A DNA stretch of 64,000 nucleotides. Source: Pantoea sp. SOD02 (GTDB lineage Bacteria; Pseudomonadota; Gammaproteobacteria; Enterobacterales; Enterobacteriaceae). This document shows, in pieces, positions 17,850-26,381 of this stretch. The stretch covers positions 434,001 through 498,000 of the forward strand of contig NZ_CP102604.1 of assembly GCF_024707505.1 (NCBI RefSeq), read 5' to 3'. A program made the translations under genes and the position numbers. The notes beneath the pieces were generated by a model, which saw only the letters and a list, made by a program, of their open reading frames with translations, was not told where the DNA came from and ran no database searches. The stretch's first letter is position 1. Each line of letters opens with the position of its first letter.

Positions 17850-18755
17850 ATGTTGAATAAAAGTAGAGAATCGCGCACCTCAACCGACGATCTGGCGTTC
17901 TTCGTGCGCGTGGCGGCGCTGGACAGCTTAACCGCCGCCGCACGCGAACTTGGCTTATCGCTTCCGGCGGTGAGTAAGCGCCTGAGCCAGCTGGAGCAGC
18001 GCTTAGGCGTGCAGCTGCTCAAGCGCACCACGCGGCGGCTGGAACTGACGGCGGAGGGCAAACGCTATCTGGAGGGTGCGCGTCCGCTACTGGATCAGCT
18101 GGCGGAGCTGGAGGAATCGGTGAGCAGCCAAACCTCGGTGCTGCGCGGCTCGCTCAACATCAACGCCTCTTTCGGCTTTGGACGGCGTCACGTCGCACCT
18201 TGCGTGTCGCGCTTTGCCGCGCTGCATCCCGAATTGGCGATGAGTTTGCAGCTCAGCAGCCAGCCGCTCAATTTTCTCGATGCGCGCGTGGACATCGACA
18301 TCCGCGTCGGTGAGCCGCCCGATGCGCGACTGATTGCGCGTAAGCTGCGCACCAATCCGCGCGTGCTGTGCTGCTCACCCGCGTACGCCGCGCGCCACGG
18401 CATGCCAGCAAGCATCGCCGCGCTGGCCCAGCACAACTGCATTTTACTGCGCCAGTTCGACAGTGATTTCGCGCTGTGGCGCTTGGGTGATGGCACACAG
18501 CAGCTGACGCAAAAGGTGCGCGGCAGCTTAATCACCAACGATGGCGAAGTGGCAATGCAAATGGCGTTAGATGGGCATGGCATTCTGCTGCGTTCGTGGT
18601 GGGATGCGCAGCACAGCATCAAACGCGGTGAACTGCTGCATGTGCTGCCAGAGTGGAGCGCCGCTGATGGCGACATTTTTGCCGTCTGGCAGCCGCAGCG
18701 TCAGCTGCCGGTACGCATCAGCGCGTTTGTCGATTTCCTGCAAACGGAGTTGTAA
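17850..18755 (+). CDS. dmlR: LysR-family regulator, DmlR-like
   Basis: A 301-residue LysR protein. The N-terminal winged helix covers residues about 12-70 (LDSLTAAARELGLSLPAVSKRLSQLEQRLG), followed by a two-lobe effector domain. Divergent position 85 bases from dmlA indicates that it activates that gene in the presence of D-malate, as described for E. coli DmlR. The assignment rests on family plus position. Confidence 0.85.
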   Translation: MLNKSRESRTSTDDLAFFVRVAALDSLTAAARELGLSLPAVSKRLSQLEQRLGVQLLKRTTRRLELTAEGKRYLEGARPLLDQLAELEESVSSQTSVLRGSLNINASFGFGRRHVAPCVSRFAALHPELAMSLQLSSQPLNFLDARVDIDIRVGEPPDARLIARKLRTNPRVLCCSPAYAARHGMPASIAALAQHNCILLRQFDSDFALWRLGDGTQQLTQKVRGSLITNDGEVAMQMALDGHGILLRSWWDAQHSIKRGELLHVLPEWSAADGDIFAVWQPQRQLPVRISAFVDFLQTEL

Positions 18756-18770
18756 TTAATAAGTCCATTT

Positions 18771-18798
18771 TGATTATTTATAATCATCATTGATGATT
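18771..18798. promoter_or_regulatory. Overlapping palindromes upstream of the symporter operon
   Basis: TGATTAT-TT-ATAATCA at 18771-18786 overlaps AATCATCATTGATGATT at 18782-18798. Perfect or near-perfect symmetry suggests an operator for an unlinked regulator. Confidence 0.45.
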
Positions 18799-18814
18799 TG
18801 TGAGCAGCATCAAA
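18799..18814 (+). promoter_or_regulatory. Possible CRP site
   Basis: TGTGA-GCAGCA-TCAAA has a perfect left half and three of five bases in the right half of the CRP consensus, about 200 bases ahead of the symporter start. Catabolite control would fit, but the match is incomplete. Confidence 0.35.
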
Positions 18815-19009
18815 CAAATTCAGCCCTGTTTATCCTATAAATTGCCTCCATTATGCGTAAATTCATTCTTGTTTGAGCGAAATGAATCATAAGCGTAAGT
18901 GGGGTGGCGAAGTGCATAGACACGCGTTAATAACAACATCGGCCACCTCATCAACGGAACGCGTGAAGCCCAGCGCGTTCCACGACCCTACGTTATCGAT
19001 GAGGCTGAA

Positions 19010-20431
19010 ATGAAACAATTCTCTACAGAAGGGATGGTGATTATCGTCGGGATTGTCATTGCGTACATCCTGTTCACCACCTGGCTCACCTGGCGCCTGC
19101 GCAGTAAAAACAGCGGTGACTTTATGGCCGGATCCAATGTGATGCCGGCTTTTGTGGTGGGCGTGATGCTGATGTCGGAATACATCGGTGCAAAATCCAC
19201 CATCGGTACGGCTCAGGCGGCCTTTGAGGATGGCTTTGCCGCGTCATGGTCGGTGATTGGTGCCGCCATTGGTTTCCCGCTGTTTGGTTTTCTGCTGGTC
19301 AAACGCATCTACAACACCGGCAAAATCACCATCTCTGCGGCGATCGCTGAACGTTATGGCAACTCCACCAAAAACATCATCTCGCTGATCATGATTTATG
19401 CATTGCTGCTGGTTAACGTCGGTAACTACGTTAGCGGTGCGGCGGCGATCTCCACGGTACTCAACCTCGATCTCACCACCGCAGCGGTGATCACCGCGAT
19501 CGTCAGTACGTTCTACTTTATGTTCGGCGGCATGAAAGGCATCGCCTGGGTCACGCTGCTGCACAGTGGAATGAAATATATCGGTATTCTGATCATTCTC
19601 GGCGTGGCGCTGCACATGACCGGCGGCGTTAGCCCGATGATCAAAGAGATGCCGCATTTCTACTGGACGTGGGATGGCAACGTCGGCGGCAGCACCATCT
19701 TCGCCTGGATGATTGGTACCATCGGTTCGATCTTCTGTACGCAGTTTGTGATTCAGGCGATTGCCTCAACCAAAAGTGCCGAGTCCGCCAAACGTGCGAC
19801 CTGGGTGGCGTTCTTCTTCTGCATGCCGATTGCCATTGCCATCGCGCTGATTGGCGTGGCGGCGAAATACCTGCATCCCGATATCAAAAGTCTTTATGCG
19901 TTGCCGGTGTTTCTGCAGGACATGAGCCCGTGGCTGGCGGGGATTGTCACCACCTCATTAGTGGCGTCGATCTTTGTCAGTGTCAGCACCGTAGCGCTGG
20001 CGATTGCCTCGCTGGTGGTGAAAGATTTCTACGTGCCCTATCGCAATCCGACGCCGGAGCGCGAGTTCCGCATGACGCGCTGGCTGTCGCTGCTGATCGG
20101 TTTCCTGCCGCTGATTTTCGTGCTGTTCGTGCCGGAAGTGTTGAAGCTCTCGTTCTTCACTCGCGCCATTCGTCTGTCGATTTCAGTGGTGGCGATCATC
20201 GCCTTCTATTTGCCGTTCTTTAAAAGCACGCGCGGCGCTAATGCTGGGCTGATTGGTGCCTGCGTCATGACCTCGGTGTGGTATCTGCTCGGCGATCCTT
20301 TTGGTATCAACAACATGTATGTGGCGCTGGTCACGCCTGCGGTGATCATGGTGATTGACCGCCTGATCCCTTCGAGCCAAACCGATGAGAAAAAAGCCCC
20401 GAAATCTTCAATGCAAAACAGTGGAGCCTGA
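19010..20431 (+). CDS. Sodium/solute symporter (SSS family)
   Basis: A 473-residue inner-membrane carrier with about thirteen helices. GSNVMPAFVVGVMLMSEYIGAKSTIGTAQ near residue 45 matches the Na+-binding first core helix of SSS carriers, and later SIFVSVSTVALAIASLVVKDFY carries the conserved Na2-site serines. It begins an operon in which the sialidase-fold enzyme starts one base after this stop, and the SDR follows. The transported compound is probably the product or substrate of those enzymes; a sialic- or uronic-acid-type sugar is plausible but unproven. Confidence 0.88.
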   Translation: MKQFSTEGMVIIVGIVIAYILFTTWLTWRLRSKNSGDFMAGSNVMPAFVVGVMLMSEYIGAKSTIGTAQAAFEDGFAASWSVIGAAIGFPLFGFLLVKRIYNTGKITISAAIAERYGNSTKNIISLIMIYALLLVNVGNYVSGAAAISTVLNLDLTTAAVITAIVSTFYFMFGGMKGIAWVTLLHSGMKYIGILIILGVALHMTGGVSPMIKEMPHFYWTWDGNVGGSTIFAWMIGTIGSIFCTQFVIQAIASTKSAESAKRATWVAFFFCMPIAIAIALIGVAAKYLHPDIKSLYALPVFLQDMSPWLAGIVTTSLVASIFVSVSTVALAIASLVVKDFYVPYRNPTPEREFRMTRWLSLLIGFLPLIFVLFVPEVLKLSFFTRAIRLSISVVAIIAFYLPFFKSTRGANAGLIGACVMTSVWYLLGDPFGINNMYVALVTPAVIMVIDRLIPSSQTDEKKAPKSSMQNSGA

Positions 20432-20432
20432 A

Positions 20433-21620
20433 ATGAGTGATTTAATCCTTACCGTTGAACGCAGCGGTAACCTCTCTTCGCACGCGCAGGATGCGCAACA
20501 GCTCACGGCGATGCTGCCTTCGGTCTGCCCGCAGAACCACGCGGCGAATTTGCTGCCGCTGCCCAATGGCGACCTGCTGTGCGTATGGTTTGGTGGCACG
20601 CAGGAGGGGATCGCCGATATTTCGGTGTGGTGCTCGCGGCTGGAAAACGGCAGCACGCAGTGGAGCGAGGCGCAAAAGCTGTCGGACGATCCCACGCGAT
20701 CCGAGCAGAATCCGGTGCTGTTCCTCGATCCCGAACAGGTTCTTTGGCTGCTGTGGACGGCGCAGAAATCCGGCAATCAGGACACCGCGATTGTGCGCTA
20801 CCGTCAGTCACGTGATTTCGGTCGCAGCTGGGGCGCCATCGACACCTTGCTCGATCAGCCTGGCACCTTTATTCGCCAGCCGATTGTGGTGCTGCCAAAT
20901 GGTAACTGGCTGCTGCCGGTGTTTTATTGCCGAACTCAGCCAGGCGTGAAATGGGTGGGTAACGATGATATCAGCGCGGTGAAAATCTCCAGCGATAAAG
21001 GCCAAAGCTGGCGCGATGTGGCGGTGCCAGAAAGCTTGGGCTGCGTGCATATGAACATTACGCTGCTGCAGGATGGCAGCTTGCTGGCGCTGTATCGCAG
21101 CCGCTGGGCCGATTTTATCTATCAAAGCCGTTCGACCGATGGCGGCGAAAGCTGGAGTGCGCCGCTGGCGACTGAACTGCCAAACAACAATTCGTCGATT
21201 CAGGTCACGACATTGCGCAACGGCCATCTGGCGCTGGTGTTTAATGCCATGAGCGCCAAAGATGCCAGCGAGCGCCGCTTATCGCTGTATGACGAAATCG
21301 AAGATGAAGAGGATGACGGCGATGTGGCGGTGGCGGCCGAGCCGGTGGTGCACAGCGGACACACCGCATTTTGGGGCGCACCCCGCGCGCCAATGACGTT
21401 GGCGATTTCCGCCGATGGCGGCAAAAGCTGGCCATGGCAGCGCAATCTCGACGAGGGCGACGGCTACTGCATGACCAATAATTCGCAGCAAAAACTCAAC
21501 CGCGAGTTCTCTTATCCGAGCATCAAGCAGAGTGAGGATGGCGCGCTGCATGTGGCTTACACTTATTTTCGTCAGGCGATTAAATACGTGCGCGTCGATG
21601 AAAGCTGGGTGAAAGGATGA
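20433..21620 (+). CDS. Sialidase-fold (BNR) enzyme without signal peptide
   Basis: A 395-residue six-bladed propeller protein of the BNR_2 group. Asp-box repeats are SSDKGQSW, STDGGESW and SADGGKSW. The family opening CPQNHAANLLPLPNGDLLCV and FGGTQEG are present, as is FIRQPIVVLPNG. The protein lacks an export signal, so it should work on an imported molecule. A very acidic loop DEIEDEEDDGD (about residues 286-296) interrupts one blade, which I do not recall from close relatives. ATG 20433 is tightly coupled to the symporter stop. True sialidase activity is not established. Confidence 0.8.
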   Translation: MSDLILTVERSGNLSSHAQDAQQLTAMLPSVCPQNHAANLLPLPNGDLLCVWFGGTQEGIADISVWCSRLENGSTQWSEAQKLSDDPTRSEQNPVLFLDPEQVLWLLWTAQKSGNQDTAIVRYRQSRDFGRSWGAIDTLLDQPGTFIRQPIVVLPNGNWLLPVFYCRTQPGVKWVGNDDISAVKISSDKGQSWRDVAVPESLGCVHMNITLLQDGSLLALYRSRWADFIYQSRSTDGGESWSAPLATELPNNNSSIQVTTLRNGHLALVFNAMSAKDASERRLSLYDEIEDEEDDGDVAVAAEPVVHSGHTAFWGAPRAPMTLAISADGGKSWPWQRNLDEGDGYCMTNNSQQKLNREFSYPSIKQSEDGALHVAYTYFRQAIKYVRVDESWVKG

Positions 21621-22300
21621 GCAGGCCGCGACACGCGCTGGTGACGGGCGCCAGCTCTGGCATTGGCGCGGCCATCGCTGACCATCTGTTGCAGCAAGGT
21701 TGGCAGGTGACCGGTTTTAGCCGCACACCGGTGCAGAAAGATCATCCGGCGTTCACCTCGGTCAGCGTGGATTTGCTGGATGCCAATCTGCTCAAACAGG
21801 CGCTACTGGCGCTGCCAAAGGTGGATGCGCTGGTGCACGCCGCAGGCATGATGGCGGCTGCGCCGCTCGGTGAGCTGGATGAGGAGCAGAGCACGCGTTT
21901 GTGGTACTTGCACGTGCAGGTGGCGCAGATCATGGCGAATGCTTTGCAGCCGCAGATGGCGCAGGGCGATCGTATCCTTTTGATTGGCAGCCGCACGTCA
22001 CGTGGCGCGGCGAATCGCAGCCAGTACGTGAGCACCAAAGCGGCAATGGTGGGCATGGCGCGCAGCTGGGCGGCGGAACTGGCACCCAAAGGCATCACGG
22101 TGAATGTGATTGCGCCGGGCGCGACGGAGACGCCCATGCTGCTGCAGCCCGGCCGCGCCAGTTCACCGCCAACGCTGCCGCCGATGGGGCGCTATATTAA
22201 GCCAGAGGAAGTAGCGGCGCTGGCGGGATTTGTGCTGTCGCCCGCCGCTGATGCGATTACCGGGCAGGAGTTGGTGATTTGTGGTGGGGCGTCGTTGTAA
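21617..22300 (+). CDS. Short-chain dehydrogenase/reductase
   Basis: A 227-residue SDR. The cofactor motif VTGASSGIGAAIADHLL is at the N terminus, catalytic Tyr/Lys are in QYVSTKAAM, the serine lies in LLIGSRTSRG, and NVIAPGATETPML is the usual post-active-site loop. It overlaps the sialidase-fold gene by four bases (ATGA). It likely oxidises or reduces the sugar released or imported by the same operon. Confidence 0.88.
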   Translation: MSRPRHALVTGASSGIGAAIADHLLQQGWQVTGFSRTPVQKDHPAFTSVSVDLLDANLLKQALLALPKVDALVHAAGMMAAAPLGELDEEQSTRLWYLHVQVAQIMANALQPQMAQGDRILLIGSRTSRGAANRSQYVSTKAAMVGMARSWAAELAPKGITVNVIAPGATETPMLLQPGRASSPPTLPPMGRYIKPEEVAALAGFVLSPAADAITGQELVICGGASL

Positions 22301-22319
22301 GTTGTGCGGTTGAAAACCA

Positions 22320-22343
22320 GGTCGCCATGAATGGCGACCCTAC
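22320..22343 (-). repeat. REP element, GGTCGCC type
   Basis: Single - copy between the convergent SDR and sigma-54 activator genes. Confidence 0.85.
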
Positions 22344-22347
22344 ATAA

Positions 22348-24300
22348 TCAGCGTCGCAATTCCGCCACATCCACCTGCCACTGATTTAGCTTGTTATACA
22401 GCGCGGTGCGTGAAATTCCCAGCAGCTGCGCGGACTGGCGCAGGTTGCCTTTCTGCTCGCGCACCACCTGCATCACATGCTGGCGCTCATTCTCCTGCAG
22501 CGAGCTCAATTCGCTGGCGACAGGCGCGTTACGCTGCACCATCTCTTCCGGCAGATCGTGGCGATCAATCTCCAGCCCTTCACACAAATTCACCATGCGC
22601 TCGACCAGATTCTCCAGCTCGCGCACGTTGCCGGGCCAGTGCCACGCCTGTAAACAGCTCATTGCCTCGGCGGAGAGCTGCGGCGCGATGCGCTTTAATC
22701 GGGTGCAGAGCGCCTGAATAAAGGTATTCACCAGGCCGGGAATATCCTCCTGACGCTCGCGCAGCGGCGGAATCTCTAGCGAAATTACATTCAGGCGATA
22801 GTAGAGATCGCGGCGGAACGCGCCTTTCTCCACCGCATCCAGCAGATTGCAGTGGGTGGCGGCGATGATACGCACGTTAACCTTGATGGGATGCGCCGCG
22901 CCGATTCTCACCACTTCGCCTTCCTGCAGCACACGCAGCAGGCTGGTTTGCGCCTCGAGCGGCATCTCGCCAATCTCATCGAGGAACAAGGTGCCGCCAT
23001 CCGCCAGCTCAAATTTGCCCGCTGAGCCGCCGCGCCGCGATCCGGTAAAAGCGCCATCGACATAGCCAAACAGTTCGCTCTGCACCAAATCACGCGGCAG
23101 CGCGCCGCAGTTGAGCGCGATAAAGGCTTCCTGCTGGCGCGGGCTGGCGTTGTGAATCGCCTGCGCGAACAGCTCTTTGCCTGTGCCGCTTTCGCCGGTT
23201 AATAACACGGTGCTGTCGCTGCGGCTGCTGGCGCGCGCTTTCTGAATCGCTTGCAGCACGCGCGGTGCGTGCCCGCGAATCATCTCAAAGGTGTAACTGG
23301 CGCCCACGCCCATCACGCGGCGCGTAATGGCGCGGATACGCTGGTTCTCGCGCAGCGACAGCACGCGGCCGCCGTCGGGCGCGGGCATCAGCGAAATCAG
23401 GCAGGAAAGGGGATTCACGCCATCTGGCATGAATTGCAGCTCGCGGTCATTGCAGAACGGCATGGTGAGCAGCGATCCGCCTTGTGGTTGCAGCAGCACG
23501 TCGATCGGCCCGGCGTTGGGATCGAGGCCGCTAAAGATCTGGCGGGCATAGCGATTCAGCGTTTTGATGCGGCCGTGGCGATCGCAGACGATCACGCCTT
23601 CGTTCAGGGTTTCGAGGATCGACTGCTGCTCGGCCAGCAAACGGCGCAGCATCAATTGCTGACCGACCGCTTCCGCTGCCGCCTGCACCGTGCCGAGCGT
23701 GTGCGCATTGAAGTTGTCGGGCGTGGCGGTCAATGTGAGTACGCCCAGCAACTGGCCGCTGGCATCACGCACCGGCGCGGCGGCGCATTGGCGATGGCGT
23801 TTGCGCAGATCCAGCTTCCAGTTCTCGCCGCTCAATACATACACCAGCCGCTGCTCAATCAGGCAGCGTGCGGTGCAGTTGGTGCCGAGTACCTCTTCGC
23901 GCAGGATGCTGCCGACCGGCGTCAGATCCGCGCCGCAGAAATGCAGCGTCACGCCTTGCGCATCGGTCAGATTGATGTGGCCATCCGGGTTATACGCCAG
24001 CAGGTTCTCCATGATGCTGCGCGCTGCGAGGATCAGCTCGGCGTTGTGCTCAAGGATCGCCGCCAGTTCCGCTGCGGGCGGCGAGACATAGGCGAAGGTG
24101 GCGGGATCGATCGCGCGCTGCTGTGATCGCCGCCACGACTGCAAAATGCTGTGCCGCATCCAGCCGGGCTGTTCGCCGCGTTCGAAGCTGTGCCAGCCCT
24201 GCCACAACAACGTGTCCCATTCGCCCACCTCGGCGCTGTCCGGCAAGCTGAAGATCGGATCGCTTTCATCTTTAAACGGCAAACGCTCACTGGCACGCAT
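22348..24300 (-). CDS. Sigma-54-dependent activator, AcoR type
   Basis: A 650-residue enhancer-binding protein. The N-terminal third holds a GAF-like sensor (ILREEVLGTNCTARCLIEQR; RKRHRQCAAAPVRD), the middle a PAS-like segment (ETLNEGVIVCDRHGRIKTLN), then an AAA+ domain with Walker A GESGTGKE (369-376), the sigma-54 contact loop GAFTGS (416-421) and Walker B GGTLFLDEIGEM, and a Fis-type HTH at the C terminus (SAQLLGISRTALYNKLNQW). GAFTGS is intact, so it should be a true sigma-54 activator. ATG 24300 follows CAGGAG. It is divergent from the MocA-like operon, which has a matching promoter. Confidence 0.94.
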   Translation of the reverse strand: MRASERLPFKDESDPIFSLPDSAEVGEWDTLLWQGWHSFERGEQPGWMRHSILQSWRRSQQRAIDPATFAYVSPPAAELAAILEHNAELILAARSIMENLLAYNPDGHINLTDAQGVTLHFCGADLTPVGSILREEVLGTNCTARCLIEQRLVYVLSGENWKLDLRKRHRQCAAAPVRDASGQLLGVLTLTATPDNFNAHTLGTVQAAAEAVGQQLMLRRLLAEQQSILETLNEGVIVCDRHGRIKTLNRYARQIFSGLDPNAGPIDVLLQPQGGSLLTMPFCNDRELQFMPDGVNPLSCLISLMPAPDGGRVLSLRENQRIRAITRRVMGVGASYTFEMIRGHAPRVLQAIQKARASSRSDSTVLLTGESGTGKELFAQAIHNASPRQQEAFIALNCGALPRDLVQSELFGYVDGAFTGSRRGGSAGKFELADGGTLFLDEIGEMPLEAQTSLLRVLQEGEVVRIGAAHPIKVNVRIIAATHCNLLDAVEKGAFRRDLYYRLNVISLEIPPLRERQEDIPGLVNTFIQALCTRLKRIAPQLSAEAMSCLQAWHWPGNVRELENLVERMVNLCEGLEIDRHDLPEEMVQRNAPVASELSSLQENERQHVMQVVREQKGNLRQSAQLLGISRTALYNKLNQWQVDVAELRR

Positions 24301-24324
24301 GTGACACTCCTGACCAAGATGGAA

Positions 24325-24357
24325 TGTCCATTTTATTGACATGTGAAGTTGACATGT
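24325..24357. promoter_or_regulatory. Probable enhancer site of the sigma-54 activator
   Basis: TGTC-N9-GACA (24325-24341) overlaps two direct TTGACATGT repeats (24336-24344 and 24349-24357) whose cores ACATGT are palindromes 13 bases apart. The block lies about 70-100 bases upstream of the -24 element, the usual place for an activator of this class. Confidence 0.6.
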
Positions 24358-24422
24358 AAATTTTGTTGCCAGATTGTGAGCTATATCTGTGTTATGCCTC
24401 ACATAAAGCGGCGGATTGCAGT

Positions 24423-24437
24423 TGGCATCGCCTTTGC
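24423..24437 (+). promoter_or_regulatory. Sigma-54 (-24/-12) promoter
   Basis: TGGCATCGCCTTTGC matches the consensus TGGCACG-N4-TTGC at all but one fixed position, with exact GG-to-GC spacing. Transcription should begin near 24449, about 50 bases before the MocA-like gene. Confidence 0.85.
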
Positions 24438-24497
24438 ACTACAGATTGCACATCCCTACGCTCGAATGAGCACATCCAAAATAAAAAGGAATAGGTC

Positions 24498-25517
24498 ATG
24501 ACATTTCATCTTAAGCCAGTACGCGTCGGCCTGATTGGCGCCGGACGCATGGGCAGCTTCCACGCGGAAAACCTGGCCTGGCGCGTGCCGGGAGCGATCC
24601 TGGCGGCGGTGGCCGATCCGCAACCGGGCGCGGCCGAAGCGCTGACCAACAAGCTGGGCGTCGCCAAAGCCTACAGCGATCTGCATGCGCTGCTACAGGA
24701 TCCTGATATCGAGGCGGTGGCGATTGCCGCGCCGGCGCGTACGCACGCCGAATGGGTGATCGCAGCCGCCAAGGCCGGCAAGCATGTGTTCTGCGAGAAG
24801 CCGATGGCGGTGACGCTGGATGAGGCGGATCGCGCGATTGCCGCTGCGAAAGCAGCTGGCGTGGTGTTGCAGGTTGGTTTTAACCGCCGCTTTGATTCAG
24901 GTTTTGCGGCAGCGATCGCCGCGGTGAAAGCGGGTGAGAATGGCACCACGCAGCTGAGCCGATCGCTGACGCGCGATCCCGGCCTGCACGATCCTTCGCG
25001 CATCCCGCAGTGGACGATCTTCCTCGAAACGCTGATTCACGATTTCGACACGCTGCTGCACTTCAACCCTGGCGCGAAGCCGGTGGAAGTCTATGCGCTG
25101 GCCGATGCGCTGGTGCGCCCGGATTTCAAAGACAAAGGCTTGCTCGACACTTCGGTGGTCACCATTCGCTTTGATAACGGCGCGATTGCCACCGCTGAAG
25201 CCAACTTCCAGGCGGTATATGGCTACGACGTGCGCGGCGAAGTGTTCGGCAGCAAAGGCATGTTGCAGGCGGGCCACATCAACGTTAACAACTGCGTGCG
25301 CTATCACCAGGATGGCATCGCGATTGAAACCTCACGCATGGATTCAGATCTGCTGCGTGAAGCCTATGTGGCGGAGATGGCGGAATTTGCCCGCTGCATT
25401 CGCAGTGGCGAAACGCCGCGCGCTACCGGTGAAGATGCGCGTAACGCGCTGGAGATCGCGCTGGCCTGTATCGACTCGGTGCAGCAGCAGCAGCCGATCA
25501 AATTGGGAGGTCGCTAA
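24498..25517 (+). CDS. Gfo/Idh/MocA dehydrogenase, inositol-2-dehydrogenase-like
   Basis: A 339-residue NAD(P)-dependent sugar/polyol dehydrogenase. Rossmann motif VGLIGAGRMGSFHAENLAW, catalytic-lysine motif HVFCEKPMAVTLDEAD, and LIHDFDTLLHF with the conserved His and Asp. Length and motifs are those of IolG and rhizopine MocA. It is the first gene behind the sigma-54 promoter, with AAGGAATAGG as ribosome site. The next gene starts within its stop codon, so their products act in the same pathway. Confidence 0.9.
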   Translation: MTFHLKPVRVGLIGAGRMGSFHAENLAWRVPGAILAAVADPQPGAAEALTNKLGVAKAYSDLHALLQDPDIEAVAIAAPARTHAEWVIAAAKAGKHVFCEKPMAVTLDEADRAIAAAKAAGVVLQVGFNRRFDSGFAAAIAAVKAGENGTTQLSRSLTRDPGLHDPSRIPQWTIFLETLIHDFDTLLHFNPGAKPVEVYALADALVRPDFKDKGLLDTSVVTIRFDNGAIATAEANFQAVYGYDVRGEVFGSKGMLQAGHINVNNCVRYHQDGIAIETSRMDSDLLREAYVAEMAEFARCIRSGETPRATGEDARNALEIALACIDSVQQQQPIKLGGR

Positions 25518-26296
25518 TGGCCGGTTATCAGCTGTCGGTATGTGCCGAAATGGTGTTTCTCGATCTGCCTTTTGTCGAGCGCGTGAAACGCATTCATGAA
25601 CTGGGCTTTGGCGTCGAAATCTGGGGCTGGGCCAACAAAGATATCGATGCGCTGGCGGCAACCGGCGCGCGTTTCACCTCGATGACCGGCTACCTCAGCG
25701 GCAATCTGACCGACGATGACGAGATTCAGCAGCTGCTGCAAAGTGCCGAAGCATCGCTGGCGGTGGCCGAGCGGCTCAACTGTCCGGCGTTAAACCTGCA
25801 CGGCACCGGATTGGATGACAAAGGTTTGCCGGTCAAACCGGTTGAAGTAGTGACCGGCGCGATGTGGCTGAAAGCCGCCGATACGCTGCGCAAGGTGGCG
25901 CAGCTGGGCGAGCGCGCCGGACGCGTCTTCACGCTGGAGAACCTTAACTTGCCGGTTGATCATCCCGGCACGCCGTTTGCGCTGGCCGCCGATACGCTGG
26001 AGCTGGTGGAAGCGGTTAATAGTCCAGCGCTGAAGATGAACCTCGACCTGTATCACGCGCAGATCGGCGAAGGCAATTTGATCGAATTGATTCGCCGCTG
26101 TGGTTCGGCGATTGGTGAGATTCAGGTGGCCGATGTGCCGGGCCGTCAGCAGCCGGGCACCGGCGAGATTAACTATCGCGCCATCGCCCGCGCGCTGCAC
26201 GATGTCGGCTATCAGGGCACTGTGGCGCTGGAAGGCTGGGCCAGCGGCGAAAGTGTTGCCGCGCTGCAGCAGTTCCGCGATCACTTCACGCTTTAA
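25517..26296 (+). CDS. TIM-barrel isomerase, hydroxypyruvate-isomerase family
   Basis: A 259-residue AP-endonuclease-2-type TIM barrel (xylose-isomerase-like). The opening VCAEMVFLDLPFVERVKRIHELGFGVEIWGW and the metal-site strands FTLENLN, LKMNLDLYHAQIGEG and GEIQVADVPGRQQPGTGEINY are characteristic of Hyi/OtnI-type ketose isomerases. It overlaps the dehydrogenase by one base (TAATG). It probably isomerises the keto product of that enzyme. Confidence 0.88.
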   Translation: MAGYQLSVCAEMVFLDLPFVERVKRIHELGFGVEIWGWANKDIDALAATGARFTSMTGYLSGNLTDDDEIQQLLQSAEASLAVAERLNCPALNLHGTGLDDKGLPVKPVEVVTGAMWLKAADTLRKVAQLGERAGRVFTLENLNLPVDHPGTPFALAADTLELVEAVNSPALKMNLDLYHAQIGEGNLIELIRRCGSAIGEIQVADVPGRQQPGTGEINYRAIARALHDVGYQGTVALEGWASGESVAALQQFRDHFTL

Positions 26297-26305
26297 CTGT
26301 TCCAC

Positions 26306-26332
26306 CGCCGGGTATTTGCCTGTTGCCCGGCG
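26306..26332 (+). other. Intercistronic stem-loop before the binding protein
   Basis: Seven-pair stem CGCCGGG / CCCGGCG with a 13-base loop and no T tract. It lies between the isomerase and the periplasmic binding protein and may tune the ratio of the two. Confidence 0.55.
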
Positions 26333-26381
26333 TTAACTCTATGAAATAAATAATAATATCTCAACCCTACAGGACTAACCC

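Noticed and set aside
23251..24126. 291-codon open frame opposite the sigma-54 activator
   Set aside because: Antisense shadow of a gene with intact AAA+ motifs.
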